Below are positions 29,601 to 39,100 of a stretch of DNA of 64,000 nt, piece by piece. The notes beneath the pieces are model-generated. The model saw only the letters and a program-made list of their open reading frames with translations. It was not told the DNA's origin and searched no databases. Numbering within the stretch: the first letter of the stretch is position 1; each line of letters starts with the position of its first letter. Source of the DNA: Burkholderiales bacterium JOSHI_001 (lineage in GTDB: Bacteria > Pseudomonadota > Gammaproteobacteria > Burkholderiales > Burkholderiaceae_C); NCBI GenBank assembly GCA_000244995.1, contig CM001438.1:310001-374000 (forward strand), in the 5' to 3' direction. Made by a program: the position numbers and the translations under genes.

Positions 29601-32600
29601 CTGGGCGCTGGTCAGCGCACCCAGGGCGTCGGCGTCCAGCGCGCGCAGCGCGGTGGTGCTGAAGGCGCGCAGGTCGGCGGTTTCCAGCGCCGCCACCTGG
29701 TCGGTGGTCAGCGCGGTGATCTGGGCCGTGCTCAAGGCGGCGGCCTGGGCGCTGGTCAGCGCCACCACCGCATCGGTGCTCAGGGCGGCAATCTGATCGC
29801 TGCCCAGCAGGCGCAGTTGCGCGGTGCCGAATGCGGCCACCTGGGCGGTGCCGAGGGCGGCCACCTGGTCGCTGGACAAGGCCAGCACCTGCGCGGCGGT
29901 GAGCGCCACCACCTGGGCGGTGGTCAAGGCGGCCAGGTCGTCGCTGGCCAGGGCGGCCACCTGGTCGGTGCTCAAGCCCGCCAGCTGCGTGGTGGTCAGT
30001 GCCGCGGCCTGGTCGGTGCTGAAGGCCACCAGCGCGTCGGTGGACAAGGCCCGCAACGCGGCGGCGTTGATAAACCGCAGGTCGCCGGTCTCCAGCGCTG
30101 CGGCCTGTTCGGTGGACAGCGCCGCCACCTGGGCGCTGCCCAGCACGCCCGCCTGTCCGGCGGACAGGGCCACGATGTCTTCGGTCTCCAGCGCGGCCAC
30201 CTGGTCGGTGGTCAGCGCGGCCACCTGGGCGGTGGTCAAGGCGGCGATCTGGGCCGTGGTCAGCGCGCCCACCGAGCCCGTGCCCAGCGCGCGCAGCGCG
30301 GCGCTGCCCAGCACGCGCAGGTCGGCGGTTTCCAGCCCGCCGATCTGGTCGGTGGACAGGCCCGCCACCTGGGCCGTGGCCAGCGAAGCGATCTGGCCGG
30401 TGGTGAAGGCGGCGATGGCCGCGCTGCCGAAGGCGCCGAACTGGTCGCTGGTCATGGCGCGCAACTGCGCGGTGGTCAGCGCGGCCACCTGCGCGGTGTC
30501 CAGCGCGGCGATGGCGTCGGTGCCCAGCGCGGCGGCCTGGGTGCCCGACAGCGAGGCCAGTTGCGCGGTGGTCAGGCCCGCCACGTCGGCGCTGGACAGC
30601 GCGGCCACCTGCAGGGTCTGCAGTGCGGCCAGCTGGGTGCTGGACAGGGCCGCCACCTGGGCGGTGGACAGCGCGGCCACGGCGTCGCTGTCCAGGCCGT
30701 GCAACTGGGCGCTGGTCATCGCGCGCAGGTCGGCGGTTTCCAGCGCCGCCACCTGGTCGGTGGTGAAGGCGGCCACCTGGGTGCTGGTCAGCACGGCCAC
30801 CTGGGCGCTGCTGAAGCCGGCGATGGCCGCGGTGTCCAGCGCGGCGATCTGGTCGGTGCCCAGCACGCGCACCTGCGCGGTGGTCAAGGCGGCCAGGTCG
30901 GCGCTGGTGAAGGTGGCCAGCTGGTCGCTGCTGAAAGCGCCCACCTGGGCGGTGGTCAGCGCGGCCAGTTGGGCGGTGGTCAGTGCGGTGACAGCATCGC
31001 TGCCCAGGGCCGCCACCTGGGCCGTGGTCAGCGAGGCCACCTGGCCGGTGGCCAGGCCGGCGACCTGGTCGGTGCTGAAAGCGGCCACCGCGTCGGTGGA
31101 CAGGGCGCGCAAGACGCCGGTGCCCAGAGCCCGCAGGTCGGCGGTGTCCAGGGCCAGTGCCTGGTCGCTGGACAGGGCAGCGGCTTGCGCCACGGTCAGC
31201 GCCGCGGCCTGGGCGGAGGTGAGGGCTGCGATCTGGTCGGTGTCCAGCGCGCTGACCTGGTCGGTGGACAGGCCTCGCCACTGGGCGGTGGTCAGGGCGG
31301 CGATGTCGGCAGTTTCCAGCGCCGCGACCTGGTCGGTGTCCAGGGCGGCGATTTGCGCATTGCTCAAGGCACGCACCTGCGCAGTGGTCAGCGCGACCAC
31401 GTCGTCGCTTTCAAGCGCGGCGACCTGGGCCGTGCCGAGCAAGCTCACCTGCACGGTGGACAAGGCGGCCACGGCGTCGCTGGAAAGTGCGGCCACCTGG
31501 TCGCTGCCCAGGTAGCGCAGGTGAGCGGCGGTGAAGGCGCGCACCTGGGCCGTGGTCAGGGCGCCGATCTGGTCGGAGTCCAGGTGGTTCAACTGCGCGG
31601 TGGACAGCGCGGCCACCTGCGCGGTGCCGAGCGCGGCCACCTGGTCGGTGCTCAACGCCCCCAGGGCATCACTGCCCAGGCCGCGCAGCGCGCCGGTGTT
31701 CAGGGCCGCCAGGTCGGCGCTTTCCAGCGCCGCCACCTGGGCGGTGCTCAGGGCGCCCAGCTGGGCGCTGGTCAACACAGCGGCCTGCGCGGTGGTCAGG
31801 GCGGCGATGTCGGCGGTTTCCAGCGCCGCCACCTGGGCGCTGCGCAGCGCGGCCACCTGGGCGGTGGACAAGGCGGCCACCTGGCTGGTGGTCAGCGCGG
31901 CCACAGCCTGGCTTTCCAGCCCGCGCAGCGCGGTGGTGGCCAGGCTCTGCAGGCTGGCGGTGGACAACGCGCCCACCTGGTCGGTGGTCAGCGCCGCGGC
32001 CTGGGCGCTGGACAGCGAAGCCGATTGCGCCGTGGACAGCGCCGCCACGGCCGCCGTGTCCAGGGCCGCCACCTGTTCGGTGTTCAGCGCGCGCAGTTGT
32101 GCGGTGGACAGCGCCACGGCCTGGGCCGACGACAGCGCGGCCACGTCGTCGCTGGCCAGCGCTGCCACCTGGCGGGTGGACAAGGCCACCACCTGCGTGG
32201 TGGACAGGGCGGCCACCTGCGCGGTGGCCAGCGCCACCACGGCGGCGGTGCCGAGCGCGCGCAGCTGTTCGCTGGCCAGCGCGGCCACGTCCTCGGTGTC
32301 CAGCGCGGCCACCTGGTCGGTGGACAGCGCGGCCACCTGCGAGGTGCCCAACGCTGCCACCTGGGTGCTGGTCAGGGCCACCACCTGGTCGGTGTCCAGC
32401 GCGGCCAGCTGCGCATTGCGCAGCGAACGCAGCTGGCCGCTGGTGAGCGCGGCCACGTCTTCGGTTTCCAGCGCCGCCACCTGGGCCGTGCCGAGCGCGG
32501 CCACCTGGGTGCTGGCCAGCGCTGCCACCTGTGCGGTGGTGAGCGCCGCCACGTCGGCGGTCTCGATCGCCGCCACCTGGGCCGTGGTGAAGGCGTTCAG

Positions 32601-32900
32601 CTGCGCGGTGGTGACGGCCGCCACCTGCGCGGTGGTCAGGGCCGCCACGCGCGTGGCGTCCAGCCCGCGCAGCGCGCTGGTGGCAAAGGCCGCCAGGTCC
32701 GCGGTCTCGAAGGCGGCGATCTGGGCCGTGCCCATCGCGGCCAGCGCCTGCGACCCCAGCACCGCGGCCTGCGCGGTGGTCAGCGCGGCGATCTGGTCGG
32801 TGGAGAAGGCGGCCCAGTCATCGGTCTTCAGGGACGCAATCGTGCGCGTGGTCAGCGCGGCGATCTGGGCGGTGGTCAGGCTGGTGATGATCGAGGCCAT
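26616..32900 (-). CDS. Giant octapeptide-repeat protein 1 with FrpC-like calcium module
   Basis: A protein of 2094 residues. Residues 1-1864 are 233 consecutive octapeptides of the pattern [ST][ST]xQ[VIL]xxL (commonest form TTAQVAAL), in register from the initiator Met (MASIITSL is the first unit). Residues 1865-2094 resemble the self-processing module of Neisseria RTX protein FrpC: SPIVLDLDGHG, GWVAGGDGLLVMDRNGDG, ITNGSELFG, DSNHDGRLDAQDANW, VWVDANHDGIS. Several DxNxDG calcium loops are intact, but the Asp of the FrpC Asp-Pro cleavage site is Ser. There is no signal peptide and I saw no cysteine. The C-terminus LDDEALRAMPLV resembles that of giant protein 2. ATG 32900 is chosen from AAGGA upstream and alignment with its paralogue; the open frame continues 53 codons upstream without support. 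Secretion, perhaps by a type I system encoded elsewhere, is inferred. Function is unknown. Confidence 0.85.
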   Translation of the reverse strand: MASIITSLTTAQIAALTTRTIASLKTDDWAAFSTDQIAALTTAQAAVLGSQALAAMGTAQIAAFETADLAAFATSALRGLDATRVAALTTAQVAAVTTAQLNAFTTAQVAAIETADVAALTTAQVAALASTQVAALGTAQVAALETEDVAALTSGQLRSLRNAQLAALDTDQVVALTSTQVAALGTSQVAALSTDQVAALDTEDVAALASEQLRALGTAAVVALATAQVAALSTTQVVALSTRQVAALASDDVAALSSAQAVALSTAQLRALNTEQVAALDTAAVAALSTAQSASLSSAQAAALTTDQVGALSTASLQSLATTALRGLESQAVAALTTSQVAALSTAQVAALRSAQVAALETADIAALTTAQAAVLTSAQLGALSTAQVAALESADLAALNTGALRGLGSDALGALSTDQVAALGTAQVAALSTAQLNHLDSDQIGALTTAQVRAFTAAHLRYLGSDQVAALSSDAVAALSTVQVSLLGTAQVAALESDDVVALTTAQVRALSNAQIAALDTDQVAALETADIAALTTAQWRGLSTDQVSALDTDQIAALTSAQAAALTVAQAAALSSDQALALDTADLRALGTGVLRALSTDAVAAFSTDQVAGLATGQVASLTTAQVAALGSDAVTALTTAQLAALTTAQVGAFSSDQLATFTSADLAALTTAQVRVLGTDQIAALDTAAIAGFSSAQVAVLTSTQVAAFTTDQVAALETADLRAMTSAQLHGLDSDAVAALSTAQVAALSSTQLAALQTLQVAALSSADVAGLTTAQLASLSGTQAAALGTDAIAALDTAQVAALTTAQLRAMTSDQFGAFGSAAIAAFTTGQIASLATAQVAGLSTDQIGGLETADLRVLGSAALRALGTGSVGALTTAQIAALTTAQVAALTTDQVAALETEDIVALSAGQAGVLGSAQVAALSTEQAAALETGDLRFINAAALRALSTDALVAFSTDQAAALTTTQLAGLSTDQVAALASDDLAALTTAQVVALTAAQVLALSSDQVAALGTAQVAAFGTAQLRLLGSDQIAALSTDAVVALTSAQAAALSTAQITALTTDQVAALETADLRAFSTTALRALDADALGALTSAQVAALSTSQLAALATAQVAALSTANIQALTTAQAAVLTSNQVAGLTTAQVAALETADLRQLSVAAVHALGSDAIGALSTDQVAALTTAQVAGLGTAQIVALSTGDVAALTSAQAVALSVAQLQAMDSAQVQALASANLAAMGTAQWRALSTEQIAALDTTQVAALTTAQAAALTAAQVAALGTDQVAALESADFRALTSNALRALGSDAVAALSSAQVAGLSSAQLATLTSVQVGRIASDAIAALDSAQIAAFTTTQVSALTTAQVQAIDTADLVAMSAAALRAIGTAGAAALSTGQVAALTTAQVGGLATAQVAALGSDQITALTTAHAAALSAAQAGALTSDQVAALETADLRALSVAGLRALGSAQIGALTTDQAAALSTTQLAALSTAQVAALATDDVAALSSAQVAAMGSQQIAAFGTDQVAALDTEDIAALATAALRALGTAAVAALATDDIAALTTAQVAALTAGQLGALDTDQVAALTSASVAALATAQLRALDTAQFAALDTEDIAALSSAQVASLSTAQVAALGTAQVLALETADLRALTTGGIRALDSESIQTLSTAQVAALTTAQVQALTSDQVAALETEDIAAFTSAQLRAFTTAQVDALTTDQVASLSTTALGTLTSVALRALDSDAIAALTTEQVAAFTTAQLSSLSTTQIAALETEDVAALTSAQVASLTTSQFRALTTEQFAALETADIVAMSTAQARALSTDQIVAFTTDQIVALETADIAAMTSAQHLAFETADLAALDAGQLEAFVLSSPIVLDLDGHGVNTVAAASGVQFDLNGTGTVNQVGWVAGGDGLLVMDRNGDGAITNGSELFGVATLNAQGQRAGNGYAAMALEDSNHDGRLDAQDANWNQLQVWVDANHDGISATAELHGLAALGIASLDLHAQAGSEVQHGNMLGLVSGWTDTSGQEHAMADVWFAKADSAADAAPLPALGDLLAAPAAALPGSDPAVNTTTADMAAVAPAAIRLDDEALRAMPLV
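27309..32900 (-). repeat. Array of 233 tandem 24-base (octapeptide) units
   Basis: Coding repeats of exactly eight codons. The span from the first Met to the FrpC-like module is 1864 codons, i.e. 233 x 8, so there is no net insertion or deletion. Blocks are organised at a higher level: in the parts I parsed, ETADLRAL-type units recur after 10 or 17 octads. Because 24 is divisible by three, other frames also stay open and produce long spurious antisense frames. Confidence 0.9.
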
Positions 32901-32979
32901 GGCATTCCTTGTGGTCCGGGGCGCCGGGGCGGGCGATGCGACAGGCATGCCGAGCCCGGCCGGGACGGGGTTCGATCTG

Positions 32980-33007
32980 TTATCGGGTGTTGCAGCGCGG
33001 GCCTTGA
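32980..33007 (-). promoter_or_regulatory. Sigma-28 (FliA)-like promoter of giant gene 1
   Basis: Read on the minus strand: TCAAG (33007-33003), a 15-base spacer, then CCCGATAA (32987-32980). This compares with the flagellar sigma-28 consensus TAAAG/TCAAG, about 14-15 bases, GCCGATAA. It lies 80 bases before the start codon. The equivalent element occurs in front of giant gene 2. Confidence 0.65.
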
Positions 33008-33109
33008 ACCGCATTGCCGTGCCGGCCGCTCGCCGGCTGCGGGGTGTGAGCGAATGCACGGCAAAACCCGCCGGGGCCCGGAGGCCGACGGCGGGTTGCA
33101 GAGGGTCAA

Positions 33110-33146
33110 GGCGGGAACAGGCGGGTGTTGGCCCGCCTGTTCCGCC
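33110..33146 (-). terminator. Hairpin after giant gene 2
   Basis: A 12-pair stem (114-125 with 132-143 of 33,000) plus three more pairs beyond a one-base bulge, with a six-base loop, starts three bases after the giant gene 2 stop. No U-run follows, so it may be a Rho-assisted or 3'-protecting structure. Confidence 0.6.
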
Positions 33147-33149
33147 CGG

Positions 33150-36100
33150 TCAGATCAGCACCTGGTGGCGCAGCGCGTCGTCGCTGATCGACGGCAGGCC
33201 CAGGTTCACCACCGCCACGTCTTCGCTGGCGCTGGCCACCGTCACGTTGGTGCTGGTGCTGGCCGCTTCGGCGCCCACCAGGGCCGCCGCCGGGGCGGCC
33301 AGCAGGTCGCCCAGGGCCGGCAGGTCGGCGGTGTCCTTGGCGAACCAGACGTCGGCGGCGGCGTGGCTGCTGCCGTCGGTGGCCGTGTAGCTGCCCACCA
33401 GGCCCAGCAGGTTGCCGTTGTCCAGCGCGCTGCCGCTGCTGGAGGCCAGGCCGATCTCGGCCACGCCGGCTTCGGCCAGGGTCTGCAGTTCACCACCGTC
33501 GGTCTGGCCGTCGTGGTTGGCGTCCACCCACACGCGCAGCTGGTTCCAGTTCGCGTCGCTGGCGTTCAGCACGCCGTCGGCGTTGCTGTCCTGCCAGGCC
33601 ATGGCCTGGTAGCCGTTGGCGGCGCGTTGGCCTTCGGCGTTGAGCGTGCCGTTGCCGAACAGCTCGCTGCCGTTGTTGATGCTGCCGTCGCCGTTGCGGT
33701 CCAGGGCCAGCAGGCCGTCCAGCCCGCCCACCCAGCCCACCTGCGCCGACTGGCCGGTGCCCATCAGGTCGAAGTTCACGCCCTGGGCCGCGGCCAGGGT
33801 GTTCACGCCACCGCCGTCCAGGTCCAGAACGATGGGCGACACGGCCAGCAGCGCGTTGAGCTGGTCGCCGCTCATGGCGCCGATGTCGTCGGACTCCAGC
33901 GCTGCCACCTGCGTCATGTCGAAGGCGGCGATCTGGCGCGTGGACAGGGCCACGATCTGGTCGGTGGTGAAGGCCGCCACCTGGTCGGTGGTGAAGGCGC
34001 CCACCTGGCCCGTGGTCATGGCCGCGATGTCGTCGGTGGCGATGGCCGCGAACTGCTCGGTGGACAGGGCCGCCACCTGGGCGTTGGTGAGCGAGGCCAC
34101 CTGGGCCGTGCCCAGCGCCACCAGCTGGTCGCTGGACAGTGCGTGCACGGCGTCGGTGCTCAAGGCCCGCAGCGCGTTGGTGGACAGCGCGTGGATGTCG
34201 GCGCTGTCGATGGCCAGGGCCTGCGCGGTGCTGAAGGCCGCCGCCTGCGCGGTGGTGAAGGCGCCCACCTGGGCGCTGCTCAGGGCCGCGATGGCGTCGG
34301 TGTCCAGCCCGGCCAGCTGTACAGCGCTGAAGGACGCCACCTGGGCGGTGGTGAGCGCGGCCACCTGCTCGGTGGTCAGCGCATCCACCTGGGCCGAATC
34401 CCAGGCCCGCAGCTGCGTGGTGAGCAGGCCGTCCAGGTCGCCGGTCTGCAGTGCCGCCACCTGCTCGGTGCTGAAGGCCGCCACCTGCGCGGTGGTCAGC
34501 GCGGTGGCCTGCGCGGCGGTCAGGGCCACGATCTGGTCGGTGGTCAGCTCGGCCACCGCGGTGGTGGTCAGCGCGGCGATGGCGGCGGTGCCCATCACCG
34601 CCAGGTCGGCGGTTTCAATCGCCGCGGCTTGTGTGGATGTCAGCGCCGAGGCCTGGGTGTTGGTCAGTGCGGCCCACTGGGCGGTGCCCAGCGCGCCGAT
34701 GGCTTCGGTGTCCAGTCCGGCCAGTTGCACGCTGGTGAGCGACGCGAACTGGCTGGCGGTGAGTGCGGCCACCTGTTCGCTGGTGAGCGCGTCCACCTGG
34801 GCCGAGTCCAGCGCGCGCAGCTGGTTGCTGTTCAGCGCATGGATGTCACCGCTTTCCATGGCGGCCAGCTGCTCGGTGCTCAGCACGTCGATCTGCGCCG
34901 TGGTCAGCGCGGCGATCTGGGCACTGCTGAGCGCGGCCATGGCTTCGCTGTCCAGGCCCGGCAGCTGCAGCGAGCTCAGCGACGCCAGCTGCGCCGTGGT
35001 CAGCGCGGCCACGTGGCCGGTGCTCAGGGCGTCGATCTGGTCGGACGTGAACGCGGCCACCTGGGCCAGGCTCATCGCGGCCAGCTCGGCGGTTTCAATC
35101 GCGCCGATCTGGGCCGAGTCCAGCGCATGCACCTGGGCGGTGGTCAAGGCCACCACCTGGCCCTGGGTCAGCGCGCCCACCTGGTCGGACGTCATGCCGC
35201 CGAAGGCCCCCACGCCGATGGCGCGCAGCGCGTTGGTGCTGATCGAGCCGATGTCGGCGGTGGTGATGGCCGCCACCTGGTCGCTGCTCAGGGTCGCGGC
35301 CTGGGCGGTGGTCATTGCCGCCACCTGGCCGGCGGTCAGCGCGGCCATGGCTTCGGTGTCCAGCCCGGCCATCTGGCTGGCGGCCAGGTTGCCGAACTGG
35401 GTGTTGGTCAGCGCGGCCACCTGGACGCTGGTCAGTGCGTCGATCTGCGCCGTGTCCAGCGTGCGCAACTGGGCGCTGCCCAGGGCACGCAGGTCGTCGC
35501 TTTGCATCGCGGCCAGCTGCTCGGTGGTGATGACGTCCATCTGCGCGGTGGTCAGCGCAGCGGCCTGGCCCACGGTCAGCGCCACGATCTGGTCGGTGGC
35601 CAGGGCGGCGAAGGCGCCGGTGGACAGCGCGGCCACCGCGGCGGTGGACAGGGCGGCGAAGTCGCCCGAGTCAATGGCCAGGGCCTGGGCGCTGCTCAGC
35701 GCACCGGCCTGGGCCGTGGTCAGCGCGGCGACCTGGGCGCTGCCCAGGGCGGCGATGGCTTCGGTGTCCAGCCCGGCCAGCTGGCCGGTGGCCAGGGTGG
35801 CCACCTGGCTCGCCTGCAGGGCCGCCACCTGGGTGCTGGTGAGTGCGTCCACCTGGGCCGAGCTCCAGGCCCGCAGTTCGGCGCTGGTCAGGGCGCGCAG
35901 GTCGCTGCTTTCCATGGCCACGATCTGGTCGCTGGTCATGGCGGCCACCTGCTGGGTGCTCAGCAGCGCGGCCTGGTTGCTGGTCAGCGCCACGATCTGG
36001 TCGGTGGTCAGGGCGGCAAAGGCGTCGGTGCTGAAGCTGCGCAGCGTGGCGCTGGCCATGGCGGCCAGGCCGGCGGTGGCCAGCGCAGCGGCCTGGGTGG

Positions 36101-39100
36101 CGCTGAGCGCACCCACCTGGGCGCTGGTGAGCGCCACCACCTGGGCGCTGTCCAGCGCGGCGAAGTCGTCGCTGGCCAGGCCGGCCAGCTGGCCGTTGGC
36201 CAGCGCGGCGACCTGGGCCGTGGTGAGGGCCGCCACCTGGTCGGTGGACAGCGCGGCGATCTGGTCGGAACCGAAGGCCCGCACCTGGGCCGTGCCCATG
36301 GCGCGCAGGTCGGCGGTCTCGATCGCGGCCACCTGTTCGGTGGTCATGGCCACCAGCTGGGCGGTGGTCAGCGCACCAATCTGGGCGGTGGTGATGGCCT
36401 GGATCTGGCCGGATTCCAGCCCGTGCACCGCCGCGGTGGTCAGCGATTTCAGGGCGTTGGTGCTCAGCGCGGCGATGTCCGCGGAATCGATGGCCAGGGC
36501 CTGGGCGGTGCTCAGCGCCGCGGCCTGGCTGGCCGTGATCGCGCCCACCTGGGCGCTGGTCAGCGCGGCGATGGCGTCGGTGTCCAGGCCGGCCAGTTGC
36601 ACCGTGCTCAACGAGGCCACCTGCGCGGTGGTCAGGCCGGCGACCTGGTCGCTGGTCATGGCGTCGATCTGGGCGCTGCCGAAGGCGGCCAGTTGCGCCG
36701 TGGACAGGCCCGCCAGATCGGCGCTGTCGATGGCGGCGATCTGGCCGCTGCTCAGCGCGGCCAGTTGGGCCGTGGTCATGGCCGCCACCTGGGCGCCGGA
36801 CAGCGTGGCCAGGGCCTCGGTGTCGAAGCCGGCGAACTGGCTGGCGGCCAGGCCGGCCACCTGGGCGGAAGTGAGTGCGGCCACCTGGTCGGAGGTCAGC
36901 GCATCGATGCGGTCGGTGCCCAGGCTGCGCAGTTGCGCGCTGGACAGGGCCCGCAGGTCGTCGGTGGCCAGGCCAGCCACTTGCTCGGTGGTGAGTGCGG
37001 CCACCTGGTTCGTGCCCAGCGCGGCAGCCTGGGCGGTGGTCAGGGCCACGAGCTGTTCGCTGCCCATGGCGGCCACGGCGTCGGTGGTGATGGCGCGCAG
37101 CGCGGCGGTGGACAGCGATGCGATGTCGCCACTGTCGATGGCCGCGACCTGCGTGCTGGTCAGGCCGACGGTCTGGGTGGCGGTCAGCGCGGCCACCTGG
37201 CCGCTGGTCAGCGCGGCCATGGCGTCGGTGCCCAGGCCGGCAAGCTGCGCGCTGGCCAGGGCGGCCACCTGGGCCGTGGTGAGGGCGGCCACCTGGTCGG
37301 TGCCCAGGGCGGCGGCCTGCGCCGAGTCCAGCACGCGCAGTTGGGCCGAGTTCAGCGCCACCAGGTCACGTGTTTCGATGGCGGCCACCTGGTCGGTGGT
37401 CAGCACGTCCATTTGGGTGGTGGTCAGTGCGGCGGCCTGCGCGCTGGTGAGCGCGGCCACCTGCTCGGTGGTCAGCGCCGCGGTGGCGGCGGTGCTCAGG
37501 GCGCGCAGGGCGCCTGAGTTCATCGCCGCCAGGCTGTCGGTGGCCAGCGCCGCGGCCTGGGTGGCCGTGAAGGCCACTGCCTGTGCCGTGGCCAGGCCGG
37601 CCAGCTGCGCACTGGTGAGCGCGGCCATGGCTTCGGTGTCCAGCCCCGCCACCTGCGTGGAGGTGAAGGCGGCCACCTGGGCGGTGGTGAAGGCGGCCAC
37701 CTGCGTGGTGTCCAGCGCGCCGATCTGATCGCTGGCGAAGGCCCGCACCTGCGAGGTGTTCAGCGCGCGCAGGTCGGCGCTTTCCAGCGCGGCCATCTGG
37801 GCGCTGTTGAAGGCGGCCAGCTGCGCGTTGGTGAAGGCGCCCATCTGGGCCGTGCCCAGGGCCACGATGGCTTCGCTGTCCAGGCCGGCCAGCTGGGTGC
37901 TGCCGAGGGCGGCCACTTGTGCTGTGCTCAGGGCGGCCACCTGGTCGGTGCTCAGCGCGTCGAACTGGGCGCTGGACAGCGCGCGCAGCTGGGCGCTGCC
38001 CAGGGCGCGCAGGTCGGCGGTCTGGATGGCCGCCAGCTGTTCGGTGTCCAGTGCGGCCATCTGCGCGGTGGTGAGGGTGGCCACCTGGGCGCTGGTCAGC
38101 GCCACGATCTGGTCGCTGGACAGCGCGGCGGCGGCGGCGGTGGACAGCGACGCCAGCTTCAGCGCGGCAATGTCGCCGGTCTCGATCGCCAGTGCCTGGG
38201 CGGTGGTGAGCACGCCCACCTGGGCGGCGGTCAGCGCACCCACCTGGTCGCTGCTCAACGCGGCCAGGGCGTCGGTGGTCAGGTGGGTCACCTGGTTGGT
38301 GGCCAGCGCGGCCAGTTGCGTGGCCGTGAAGGCCGGCGCCTGCACGCTGGTGAAGGCGGCGACCTGGTCGCTGCCCAGCGCGGCCAGTTGCGTGCCGGTC
38401 AGCGCCCGCAGGTCGGCGGTTTCGATCGCGGCCACCTGCTCGGTGCCCAGCGCGGCCACCTGCTGCGTGGTGAGCGCGCCCACCTGGGCGCTGCTGAACT
38501 GGGCCACCTGGTCGGTGCCGAGTGCGGCCAGCGCGCCGGTGCTCAGGCTGCGCAGCGCGGCGGTGGTGATGGAGGCAATGTGGCTGCTGGCCAGCGCCGC
38601 GGCCTGCGCGGTGCTGAGGGCGGCGGTCTGCTGCGTGGTCAGTGCGGCCAGCTGGGTGCCGTTCAGCGTGGCGATGGCTTCGGTGTCCAGCCCGGCCACT
38701 TGCGTGCTGGCCAGCGCGGCCAGTTGGGTGGCGCTGAGCTGGGCCACCTGGGCGCTGCTGAAGGCGTCCATCTGCGCGCTGGTCAGGGCGCGCAGTTGCG
38801 CGCCGGTGAGCGAGGCCACGTCGGCGGTCTCCATCGCGGCCAGCTGGTCGGTGGACAGGGCCGCGGCCTGGGCCGTGGTCAGGGCGGCCAGCTGGCTGCC
38901 CGACAGCGCGGCGATGGCCTCGCTGTCCAGGCCGGCCAATTGCGCGGTGGACAGGCCGGCCACCTGGGCGACGGTCAGGGCCGCCACCTGGGCGCTGGTC
39001 AGGGCGTCGATCTGGGCCGAATCCAGCGCGGCCAGCTGGACCGTGGCCAGCGCGCGCAGGTCGCCGGTCTGCATGGCGGCCAGCTGTTCGGTGGTGAGCA

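Noticed and set aside
32901-33059. N-terminal extension of 53 codons for giant protein 1
   Set aside because: It would contain the sigma-28-like promoter and is Arg/Pro-rich with no counterpart in giant protein 2. The Met at 32900 aligns with the paralogue start and has AAGGA.
28185-37517. A + strand open frame of 3110 codons across both giant genes, rich in Gly, Gln, Arg and His
   Set aside because: It is a by-product of the 24-base coding repeat: a period divisible by three keeps other frames free of stops. It crosses the giant 1 / giant 2 gene boundary and the promoter region, and has no ribosome-binding site or recognisable domain.
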